NCBI GenBank assembly: GCA_947624965.1 | Contig: CANQMN010000002.1 | Location: forward strand, 62,001 to 126,000 | Length of the DNA: 64,000 nt | DNA from: an uncultured Clostridia bacterium | Lineage (GTDB): Bacteria; Bacillota; Clostridia; Christensenellales; Borkfalkiaceae | Direction of reading: 5' to 3' | Shown here: one piece after another, positions 14,698 through 22,168 of the stretch | How the letters are laid out: every line of letters begins with the position of its first letter | Position numbering within the stretch: position 1 is the first letter of the stretch | The notes under the pieces: model-generated | Told to the model about the DNA's origin: nothing | Database searches by the model: none | What the model saw: the letters and a program-made list of their open reading frames with translations, nothing else | Position numbers and translations under genes: made by a program

Positions 14698-15609
14698 GTG
14701 GTCAATTTCACATGGGAAGTCAAACGGGATCTGATGGGCGCGCTTCCCGAAGGGGAAAAAGCCGCCAAGGCGACGCTCACGGCGATGCTCGCCGCGGGCG
14801 GGAGCGCGTTCGACGGTCCCGGCGTGGAATTCGTGAGCGAAAACGAGAGCGTCGCGGAGTACTTTCTCCGCCTCGCGGAGCGGGCGTTTTCCGTGCGGTT
14901 CGAAGTTACCGAGGCAACGAAGGACAAAAAGCGGGGGAAGGACAGGCTCACGCTCTCCTGCGGGGGCGCCGCGGCGGCGCGGATCATCAAGGAGACGGGC
15001 TTTTGGCGCGCGCATCCGAAATATGCGGCGGACCGCGCGCTCGCCGTCGCCTATGTCATCGGCGCGTTTTTGGGGAGCGGGAGCTGTACGCTTCCCCGCG
15101 ACGGCGCGCGGACGGGCTACCATCTCGAATTCGTTCTCCCCACGCCCGCGCTCGCCGAGGGTCTGCGCGAACTGCTCGATTCGCTGTTTCTCGTCTCCGG
15201 GATCGTCGCAAGAGGGGATCGGCGCGTCGTCTATCTCAAAAGCCGCGAGGCGATCTCCGATTTTCTCGACGCCGTCGGCGCGGCGTCCGCGCTTCGGAAG
15301 CTCTCCGAACTGTCCGCCGTGCGGGAGGAAAGCAACAACCGCAACCGCGTGAGCAACTGCTATGCGGGCAACGCGGACAGGACCGCGATCGCGAACGCGG
15401 CGCAGGTTCTGGCGCTCGAAAAACTGCGGGACGGCGGAGGATGGGAGGCGCTGGACGAGACCTTGCGGCAAACGGCGGTCTGCCGCCTCGAAAATCCCGC
15501 GCTCTCGCTCGCGGAGCTCGCGGATAAATTGAAAATTTCCAAGAGCGGGCTCAATCACAGACTGCGCAAACTCATGAAGATCTGCGCGCAAACGGAAGAA
15601 CGGATATGA
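14698..15609 (+). CDS. whiA: WhiA-family DNA-binding protein
   Basis: This 303-residue protein has a degenerate LAGLIDADG-type domain (AYVIGAFLGSGSCTLP near residue 120) and a C-terminal helix-turn-helix (LSLAELADKLKISKSGLNHRLRKL). WhiA controls sporulation septation in actinobacteria and affects division and chromosome segregation in Bacillus. A GTG start follows CGGAGGGGG. The stop overlaps the dnaE ATG (ATGA). In most Firmicutes rapZ and yvcK lie just upstream; here the PHP gene takes that place. Confidence 0.94.
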   Translation: MVNFTWEVKRDLMGALPEGEKAAKATLTAMLAAGGSAFDGPGVEFVSENESVAEYFLRLAERAFSVRFEVTEATKDKKRGKDRLTLSCGGAAAARIIKETGFWRAHPKYAADRALAVAYVIGAFLGSGSCTLPRDGARTGYHLEFVLPTPALAEGLRELLDSLFLVSGIVARGDRRVVYLKSREAISDFLDAVGAASALRKLSELSAVREESNNRNRVSNCYAGNADRTAIANAAQVLALEKLRDGGGWEALDETLRQTAVCRLENPALSLAELADKLKISKSGLNHRLRKLMKICAQTEERI

Positions 15610-18600
15610 CGGATTTTGTTCATTTACATCTGCATACGGAATACAGTCTGCTCGACGGCGCGGTGAAGATCGACGAGCTGGTGGACCATTGCGTGAAAAA
15701 CGGCATCGATACCGTCGCGCTCACCGACCACGGCAATATGTACGCTTCGCTGTACTTCGCGGAACAGTGCAAAAAGCATAAAATAAAGTCCATCATCGGG
15801 TGCGAATTTTATGTCGTGGACGATTATCGCGAACGGGTGGACCAGCACGCCGACCATCTCATCCTTCTCGCCAAAAACAAGGCGGGATATATCAATCTCG
15901 TCCAACTGGATTCCCTCGCCTTCGTAGACGGCTATTATTACCGCCCGCGCATCGATTATAATGTACTCAAAGAGCACACGGAGGGGGTCATCTGTCTCTC
16001 CGCCTGTCTCGCGGGGCGCATCCCGCGCCTGCTCCTTGCGGGCGACTATCAGGGCGCAAAGCAGTTCGCGCTCTCCATGAAGGAGACGTTCGGCGAGGAC
16101 TTCTATCTCGAAATACAGGATCACGGTCTGCCGGAGCAAAAGCAGATCTTGCCCAAGATGGCGCTCCTGTCGAAGGATACGGGCATCCCGCTCGTCGCCA
16201 CGAACGACGTCCACTACCTCAAAAAAGAGGACTGGGAGATGCAGGACGTCCTCATGTGCATCCAGATGAAAAAGACGCTGGACGATCCCTCCCGCATGAA
16301 GATGAACTCGCACGAGCTCTATCTGAAATCGGGCGACGAGATGGCGGAGCTCTTCCGCAACTTCCCCGAAGCGATCGCAAATACTCGCGCGATCGCCGAC
16401 AAAGTTTCGGATACCGATACGCCCTTCGACCTCAAAGACAACGGCGAGCCCGTCTATGACAAGACGCTCATCCCGCTGTATACGGCGGACGACGGCACGC
16501 CTTCGCCCGAATTTTTGACAAGGCTGACGTGGGAACGGCTTCCTTCCCGCTATCCCGTCATCACCGAGGAAATAAGGAAGCGGGCGGAGTACGAGCTCTC
16601 CGTCATCATTTCCATGGGGTTTGCCGACTACTTCCTCATCGTGTGGGACTATATCAACTGGTCTCGCCTGCACGATATCCCCGTGGGACCGGGGCGCGGC
16701 TCGGGCGTCGGCAGTATCGTCGCCTATGCCATCGGCATCACCAACGTGGACCCGCTCCGCTACGACCTTCTCTTCGAGCGTTTTTTGAACCCGGACCGCG
16801 TGTCGATGCCCGACTTCGACGTGGACTTCTGTACGGCGAGAAGGGAGGAGACCATCGAATATGTGCGGCAGCGCTATCATCCCGAAAACGTCGCGCAGAT
16901 CGTAACGTTCGGTACGCTCGCCTCGCGCGCCGTCATCAAGGACGTGGGGCGCGTGATGCGCGTTCCGTACGCGGAGACGGACAGGGTAACAAAGCTCATG
17001 GACGGCAAGTCCACGATCCGCGAACTTTTGGGGCTCGACATCGAAAAGTGCCGCAAAAAGGTAGCGGAGACGGAGGGGGATCCCGATAAGCACGACGAGG
17101 CGCTCAAAAAACTTTCCTCGCAGGAGAGCAAGCGCAACAGCGAATTTATCGAGATCTACGAACAAGACGAGACATTGAAGCGCGTCATCGACATGGGGCT
17201 CAAACTCGAAGGCATGCCGCGCAACACCTCGATGCACGCGGCGGGCGTCGTCATCTGTCGCAAGAAGATTGCGGACAACGTGCCGCTCTCCCGCAACGGA
17301 GAGGATATCACCACGCAGTTCGACATGAAGGAAGTGGAATCCATCGGCATGCTCAAAATGGATTTCCTTGCGCTCACAACGCTCACCGACATCAAGAAGG
17401 CGTGCGACTATATTTTGGAAGATACGGGAAGGAAGATCGAATTCGGGCAGGACTGCGACGACCCGGGCGCCTATGCGCTCATCTCCGAGGGGGATACGGA
17501 CGCCGTGTTCCAACTCGAACAGGGCGGTATGAAGCGGTTCATGAAACAGCTTCAACCCACCTGCCTCGAAGATCTCATCGCGGGCATCTCGCTCTACCGC
17601 CCGGGTCCCATGGACTTCATCCCCACCTATCTCAAAAACCGCGCGGACCCCGCGCACATCGAATATCTCACGCCGCTTCTCAAACCCATTCTCGAAAAGA
17701 CGTACGGCGTCATCATCTATCAGGAACAGGTCATGCAGATCTTCCAGTATCTCGCGGGCTATTCGCTCGGGCAGGCAGATCTCGTCCGCCGCGCCATGGC
17801 GAAAAAGCACCGTTCCGAACTGATGGCGCAGAAGGAGAAATTCATTTACGGCGACATCGAAAAGGGCGGAAACATCACGGGTTGCAAGGCGCACGGCATT
17901 CCGCCCGAGATCTCCGAAAAGCTGTTCGCGCAGATGGAGAGCTTCGCTTCCTACGCGTTCAATAAATCGCACGCGGCGGCATATGCCGTCGTAACCTACC
18001 AGACGGCATACCTCAAAAAGTATTATCCCAAGGAATTTCTCGCGGGCGTGCTCAACAACCGCATCGATAAGATCGAAGAGATCGCGAAGTACGTCGTCTA
18101 TATGAAGGAGAAGAACATCCGCGTCTATCCGCCCGACGTCAACAGATCCAAGGCGTACTTTTCGGTGGAGGGCGACGGACTGCGCATCGGGCTCTGCGCG
18201 CTCCGCGGCGTCGGGATCGGCGCGATGGAGAGCGTCATGCGCGAGCGGGAGGAAAACGGTCCCTTCGCGGATTTCTCCGATTTCGCCATGCGCTGTACGA
18301 AATTCGTCAACAAACGGATGGTGGAAGCGCTCATCTTCGGCGGCGCGTTCGACAGCATGGGCAAAAGGCGCAGCCAGTACGCCGCCGTCTACGAGGAGCT
18401 CATGCGCCGCGTACAGGGCATCGACAAGCAGAAATCGAGCAAACAGATGTCCCTGTTCGGCGATATCCTCGAAGAGGAGGCGCCGCAGGTCGTCTATCCC
18501 GATATCCCCGAATGGAGCACCGCCGATCTTCTGTCCAAGGAAAAATCGGTGCTCGGCGTGTACGTCAGCGGACATCCCTTCGAGGCGCACGCGGCGAAAT

Positions 18601-19193
18601 TCGCGGATTGCACGTTCCACTGCGGCATGCTCGCGGACTTTGAAGAGGACGAGGAGACGGGGGACAGGACGTATCACCAGATCAAGAGCGGGCAGCCCGC
18701 GACGATGGGCGGCATCGTCTCCGCCGTGCGGAAGATCAACACGAAATCAGGTTCCATTATGGCGTTCATCACGCTGGAAGACCTGTACGGCAGCGTGGAC
18801 TGCGTGGCGTTCCCGCGCATCTACGAAAAGATCAAACCTTACGTCCGGCAGGACGCCGTGGTCCGCATTTCCGGGAAGGTGGACATTTCTCCCGACAAAC
18901 TTCCCGTCATCATCCTCGATACGCTCGAAGAGGCGGGCGGCGCGCCCGAAGGGGAAACGGAAGCCGCGAAGGAGGAGCCCAAGCGCGCCGAAAGCGTCCT
19001 TTGGCTGGACGCGCGCGCCCTCTCCGAGGAGGATTTCGGCGAACTTCTCGAAACCATACAGGACTATGAAGGGGACACGGCGGCGAAAATTTTGCACGGC
19101 GGGAAACGTTACGAATTTTCCGTCCGTCTCAATAAGGCGCTCGCCGCCGAGATCAGGACGTTCCTTCCGAGCGAATGTGTGAAAGTAATATAA
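15606..19193 (+). CDS. dnaE: DNA polymerase III alpha subunit, DnaE type
   Basis: The 1195-residue replicative polymerase catalytic subunit. An N-terminal PHP domain begins FVHLHLHTEYSLLDGAVK. The C-family catalytic aspartates lie in MPDFDVDFC (about residues 400-408) and in LKMDFLALTTL (about 584), with the VGPGRGSGVGSIVAYA loop at about 360. A helix-hairpin-helix region and an OB fold (SIMAFITLEDLYGSVDC) follow. QMSLFG near 945 looks like the internal clamp-binding motif. There is no 3'-5' exonuclease insertion, so this is DnaE and not PolC. Start ATG overlaps the whiA stop. Length fits DnaE1/DnaE2-type enzymes. Confidence 0.97.
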   Translation: MTDFVHLHLHTEYSLLDGAVKIDELVDHCVKNGIDTVALTDHGNMYASLYFAEQCKKHKIKSIIGCEFYVVDDYRERVDQHADHLILLAKNKAGYINLVQLDSLAFVDGYYYRPRIDYNVLKEHTEGVICLSACLAGRIPRLLLAGDYQGAKQFALSMKETFGEDFYLEIQDHGLPEQKQILPKMALLSKDTGIPLVATNDVHYLKKEDWEMQDVLMCIQMKKTLDDPSRMKMNSHELYLKSGDEMAELFRNFPEAIANTRAIADKVSDTDTPFDLKDNGEPVYDKTLIPLYTADDGTPSPEFLTRLTWERLPSRYPVITEEIRKRAEYELSVIISMGFADYFLIVWDYINWSRLHDIPVGPGRGSGVGSIVAYAIGITNVDPLRYDLLFERFLNPDRVSMPDFDVDFCTARREETIEYVRQRYHPENVAQIVTFGTLASRAVIKDVGRVMRVPYAETDRVTKLMDGKSTIRELLGLDIEKCRKKVAETEGDPDKHDEALKKLSSQESKRNSEFIEIYEQDETLKRVIDMGLKLEGMPRNTSMHAAGVVICRKKIADNVPLSRNGEDITTQFDMKEVESIGMLKMDFLALTTLTDIKKACDYILEDTGRKIEFGQDCDDPGAYALISEGDTDAVFQLEQGGMKRFMKQLQPTCLEDLIAGISLYRPGPMDFIPTYLKNRADPAHIEYLTPLLKPILEKTYGVIIYQEQVMQIFQYLAGYSLGQADLVRRAMAKKHRSELMAQKEKFIYGDIEKGGNITGCKAHGIPPEISEKLFAQMESFASYAFNKSHAAAYAVVTYQTAYLKKYYPKEFLAGVLNNRIDKIEEIAKYVVYMKEKNIRVYPPDVNRSKAYFSVEGDGLRIGLCALRGVGIGAMESVMREREENGPFADFSDFAMRCTKFVNKRMVEALIFGGAFDSMGKRRSQYAAVYEELMRRVQGIDKQKSSKQMSLFGDILEEEAPQVVYPDIPEWSTADLLSKEKSVLGVYVSGHPFEAHAAKFADCTFHCGMLADFEEDEETGDRTYHQIKSGQPATMGGIVSAVRKINTKSGSIMAFITLEDLYGSVDCVAFPRIYEKIKPYVRQDAVVRISGKVDISPDKLPVIILDTLEEAGGAPEGETEAAKEEPKRAESVLWLDARALSEEDFGELLETIQDYEGDTAAKILHGGKRYEFSVRLNKALAAEIRTFLPSECVKVI

Positions 19194-19212
19194 AAAAATT
19201 TGTAAAAAAAGA

Positions 19213-19240
19213 AAAAACCCCCTTTTCTTTTTGGTTTTTT
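19213..19240 (+). terminator. Weak terminator-like hairpin after dnaE
   Basis: Arms AAAAAACC and GGTTTTTT around a 12-base loop, ending in a T run. It lies just before the pfkA -10 box and is mostly A-U pairs. Confidence 0.4.
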
Positions 19241-19245
19241 TCTGT

Positions 19246-19251
19246 TATAAT
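19246..19251 (+). promoter_or_regulatory. -10 element of pfkA promoter
   Basis: TATAAT preceded by a T-rich region without a clear -35 hexamer (best candidate TTTTCT at 19223). Confidence 0.5.
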
Positions 19252-19287
19252 ACGGAAAGAAGGGGAAATACGGAAAGGAGAGTAGGT

Positions 19288-20250
19288 ATGAAGCGAATCG
19301 GTTTACTTACAAGCGGCGGCGACGCGCCCGGCATGAACGCGGCGATCCGCGCCGTCGTGCGCACCGCGATCTATTACGGAATGGAAGTGTACGGCATCGA
19401 GCGCGGCTATGCGGGGCTCATCGAAGATACGATGATGCCCATGGAGATGCGCACGGTCTCGGACATCGTCCACCGCGGGGGCACCAAGCTCCGCACGGCG
19501 CGTTGCCTCGAAATGCTCACCGTCGACGGGCAGAAACAGGCGGTCGCGACGCTGGAAAAGCGGGGGATCGAGGGGCTCGTCGTCATCGGCGGGGACGGCT
19601 CCTTCCGCGGCGCGAAGTGCCTCACGGAGGACTACGGCATTCCCACCATCGGCATTCCGGGCACCATCGACAACGATTTGCAGTATACCGATTACACGCT
19701 CGGCTTCGACACCGCGGTGAACACCTGCATCGAGATCATCAACAAACTGCGCGACACGATGAACTCCCACGAGCGCATTTCCGTCGTGGAAGTCATGGGG
19801 CGTCACTGCGGGGACATCGCGCTTTATACGGGCATCACTTCGGGGGCGGAGATCATCGTCGTGCCCGAGATCCCCTACGACATGGAGGATATCGTGATGC
19901 GCATCAACCGTTCGCGCGCGAACGGCAAACATTCCAACATCATCGTCGTGGCGGAAGGCGCGACGAGCGCGGACGCGTTCGCGAAGCAACTCCAAGAGGT
20001 AACCACGTATTCCGTCCGTCCCACGACGATCGGGCACATCCAGCGCGGCGGTTCGCCTTCGATGGCGGACAGGATGCTCGCGGCGCAGTTCGGCAACAAG
20101 GCGGTCCGCCTCTTGAAGGACGGCATCGGAAACCGCGTCGTCGGCATCCACAAGAACGAGATTATCGATATGGACATCATCGAGGCAGTCTCCATGAAGA
20201 AGAAGTTCAATTACGAGCTCTACGAGACGCTTCAAATGATCTCGATGTGA
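19288..20250 (+). CDS. pfkA: 6-phosphofructokinase (ATP-dependent type)
   Basis: The 320-residue enzyme phosphorylates fructose 6-phosphate, the committed step of glycolysis. It has the N-terminal IGLLTSGGDAPGMNAAIRA, the ATP-site GGDGSFRGA (the Gly before Ser points to ATP rather than PPi as donor), the catalytic PGTIDNDLQYTD and the effector-side HIQRGGSPSMADRML. Length is normal. AAAGGAG precedes ATG 19288. In Clostridia, pfkA commonly follows dnaE and precedes pyk; here pyk is missing and a PfkB-type kinase follows. Confidence 0.97.
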   Translation: MKRIGLLTSGGDAPGMNAAIRAVVRTAIYYGMEVYGIERGYAGLIEDTMMPMEMRTVSDIVHRGGTKLRTARCLEMLTVDGQKQAVATLEKRGIEGLVVIGGDGSFRGAKCLTEDYGIPTIGIPGTIDNDLQYTDYTLGFDTAVNTCIEIINKLRDTMNSHERISVVEVMGRHCGDIALYTGITSGAEIIVVPEIPYDMEDIVMRINRSRANGKHSNIIVVAEGATSADAFAKQLQEVTTYSVRPTTIGHIQRGGSPSMADRMLAAQFGNKAVRLLKDGIGNRVVGIHKNEIIDMDIIEAVSMKKKFNYELYETLQMISM

Positions 20251-20260
20251 ATAACGGTTT

Positions 20261-20318
20261 TGCGGCGGCGCGGAAGGGGGGATCCCGTACGGAACGTTCG
20301 TCGGGCGCGCCGCCTGCA
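20261..20318. repeat. Long GC-rich inverted repeat between pfkA and the PfkB-family gene
   Basis: Left arm TGCGGCGGCGCG (20261-20272) pairs with CGCGCCGCCTGCA (20306-20318) with one bulged base. There is no T tract, so it may be a processing or stability element in a polycistronic mRNA. Confidence 0.5.
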
Positions 20319-20347
20319 AATTGTTTGGAAGGGGGAAAGATAAGAGA

Positions 20348-21271
20348 ATGATTTTAACGGTTTGCATGAGTCCGAGCGTAGATGTTACGATCGAACTCGA
20401 TTCCTTGAACATCGGAAAGGTGAACGTCGTAAAGAACAAGACGCTCTCCTTTTCGGGAAAGGCGCTCAACGTCGCCATCGGCGTCGCGCGGCTGGGCGTC
20501 GAGGCGCAGACGACGGGCTTCATGTACAATGAGAACGGCGTCATGTTCGAGCGCGCGCTCGACAAAGAGGGGGTTCGCTTCTCCTTCGTCTGGAACGGCG
20601 GCAGGGTCCGCGAGAACTACAAGTGCATCGACAAGAAGTCCATGCTCACCGAGATCAACGACGTCGGCGAACAGGTCGGCTCGGATAAGCTCGTGGAGCT
20701 CATGCAGATGGTGCGCAGTTTTTCGTCCCGCTCGGACGTTACGGTCATCTCGGGCGGGCTTCCGCGCGGCGTGGACGCCAGCTATTACCGCGAACTGTTC
20801 CGCGCGGTAGATCCGGGGTCTCTCCGCATCGCGGATACGGAGGGGGCGAAACTGTTCGCGGCGCTCGACGCGGGCATCGACCTCGTCAAGCCCAATCTCG
20901 AAGAACTGGAAGAGACGCTCGGGAAGGAGTTCCGCGACAAGGACGATATGCTTGCGGGCTGCCGCGAGCTCTTGGATCGCGGCGCAAAGACGGTGCTCCT
21001 CTCCTTCGGGAAGGACGGTGCGGTCATCACGAACGGCACGAAGAATTATTACTGTAAGAGCATCAACGTGGCGGTCAATTCCACCGTGGGCGCGGGCGAC
21101 GGCATGGTCGCGGCGGCGGCGGTGAAGATGCGCGAGGGGGCGGATCTTCCCGATATCCTGCGCGCGGGCGTCGCGGCGGGGACCGCGACCGTCACCACGT
21201 TCGGCACGATCTCCTTTACGAAGAACAAATACGAAGAGATATATAACAGTTTGTCCGTAACGGAGTTTTGA
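20348..21271 (+). CDS. PfkB-family sugar kinase, 1-phosphofructokinase-like
   Basis: This 307-residue kinase has the ribokinase fold: MILTVCMSPSVDVTIELD at the N-terminus, FSGKALNVAIGVARLG (hexose-phosphate kinase subgroup signature) near 37, VISGGLPRGV near 138, and the catalytic NSTVGAGDGMVAAAA near 241 with Asp as base. These features fit 1-phosphofructokinase or tagatose-6-phosphate kinase. No PTS genes are adjacent. ATG 20348 was chosen over an upstream TTG since GGAAGGGGG lies in the right place. One base separates the stop from the next start. Confidence 0.82.
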   Translation: MILTVCMSPSVDVTIELDSLNIGKVNVVKNKTLSFSGKALNVAIGVARLGVEAQTTGFMYNENGVMFERALDKEGVRFSFVWNGGRVRENYKCIDKKSMLTEINDVGEQVGSDKLVELMQMVRSFSSRSDVTVISGGLPRGVDASYYRELFRAVDPGSLRIADTEGAKLFAALDAGIDLVKPNLEELEETLGKEFRDKDDMLAGCRELLDRGAKTVLLSFGKDGAVITNGTKNYYCKSINVAVNSTVGAGDGMVAAAAVKMREGADLPDILRAGVAAGTATVTTFGTISFTKNKYEEIYNSLSVTEF

Positions 21272-21272
21272 G

Positions 21273-21938
21273 ATGATAGAACTCTCTGCGCTCAAAGCAG
21301 ACAAGGAAGTGGAAGCCATCATGACGATGTCGGAGCGGCAGATCGAGGTGCTCGGCTTTACCGAGCATTCCCGCCGCCATTCCGCGATCGTGAGCAAGTG
21401 GTCGGGGGACATTCTCCGCTCGCTCGGCAAGAGCGCGGAGCGCGTCCGCCTTGCGGAGATCGCAGGGTATCTGCACGACATCGGCAACGGCGTCAACCGC
21501 ATGGACCACGCGCAGAGCGGCGCCATCCTCGCCTATAAGATCCTCACGCGCATGGGGATGGAGGCGGAGCCCGCCGCGGAGATCATGATGGCGATCGGCA
21601 ATCACGACGAGCAGTACGGCATTCCCGTTTCGGATATTTCCTCCGCGCTCATCATCGCGGACAAAGCGGACGTGCACAAGAGCCGTGTGAAGAAGAACAT
21701 CGCGAACGTATATACCGCCAACATTCACGACAGGGTCAATCTCGCGGCGGAGCGCTCCTATCTCACGGTGGAAAAGGAGAAGTCGATCATCACTCTGCAC
21801 ATCGAGATCGACACGTCCATCTGCTCCGTCATGGATTATTTTGAAATTTATTTCGGCAGAATGAAGCTGTGCAGAAGGGCCGCGGAATTCCTTTCCTGCC
21901 GCTTCTCCCTCGTGATCAACGGCGTCGTGCTCGTATAG
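21273..21938 (+). CDS. HD-domain metal-dependent phosphohydrolase
   Basis: A 221-residue protein with HD-domain metal ligands: HSRRHSAIVSKWSG, then AGYLHDIGNG with the HD pair, MDHAQSGAIL, and a downstream ADKADVHKSRVK Asp. HD proteins hydrolyse phosphomonoesters or phosphodiesters (nucleotides, cyclic dinucleotides, phosphosugars); the substrate cannot be read from sequence. GGAG precedes the ATG, and the gene starts one base after the PfkB-family stop, so the two are co-translated. Its pairing with two sugar kinases may point to a phosphometabolite role (inference). Confidence 0.8.
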   Translation: MIELSALKADKEVEAIMTMSERQIEVLGFTEHSRRHSAIVSKWSGDILRSLGKSAERVRLAEIAGYLHDIGNGVNRMDHAQSGAILAYKILTRMGMEAEPAAEIMMAIGNHDEQYGIPVSDISSALIIADKADVHKSRVKKNIANVYTANIHDRVNLAAERSYLTVEKEKSIITLHIEIDTSICSVMDYFEIYFGRMKLCRRAAEFLSCRFSLVINGVVLV

Positions 21939-22011
21939 GCGTTTCCGCCTTCCGCGTTAAACATCGGAGCGCATTCTGTTTCATGCGCATAATTCGTCAA
22001 TATTCGCGCGC

Positions 22012-22029
22012 ACCACAAGATATAGTGGT
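22012..22029. promoter_or_regulatory. NrdR box 1
   Basis: ACCACAAGATATAGTGGT, close to the NrdR consensus (ACACNATATATNGTGT type), 52 bases upstream of the -10 region centre. The centre lies 33 bases (three helical turns) from box 2. Confidence 0.7.
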
Positions 22030-22045
22030 CTCACGAAAAAAAATT

Positions 22046-22061
22046 ATCAAAATATTGTGCC
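22046..22061. promoter_or_regulatory. NrdR box 2
   Basis: ATCAAAATATTGTGCC, a weaker NrdR-type half-palindrome in helical phase with box 1 and 6 bases upstream of the nrdD -35 hexamer. Confidence 0.55.
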
Positions 22062-22067
22062 AAAGGC

Positions 22068-22096
22068 TTGACAAGCCGCAAGGAAAGTAGTACAAT
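22068..22096 (+). promoter_or_regulatory. sigma-A promoter of nrdDG
   Basis: TTGACA (22068-22073), 17 bases, TACAAT (22091-22096). Confidence 0.8.
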
Positions 22097-22099
22097 GGT

Positions 22100-22129
22100 A
22101 GCGTTCCCTTTCGAGGGGGCGCTTTTTTC
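22100..22129 (+). terminator. Terminator-like hairpin at the 5' end of the nrdDG leader
   Basis: Arms at 22100-22109 and 22114-22123 (two G-U pairs) followed by TTTTTT. It begins at or right after the predicted transcription start (about 22103), so it may be a 5' stabilising hairpin or an attenuator rather than an ordinary terminator. Confidence 0.5.
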
Positions 22130-22168
22130 CGCCGCACGGGAACGGATTTCTACGATAAGGAGAGGAAC

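Noticed and set aside
15624-18677. 1017-codon minus-strand frame antisense to dnaE
   Set aside because: Same GC-rich antisense effect; no promoter, SD or domain supports it. The 785- and 862-codon frames opposite valS and nrdD are rejected for the same reason.
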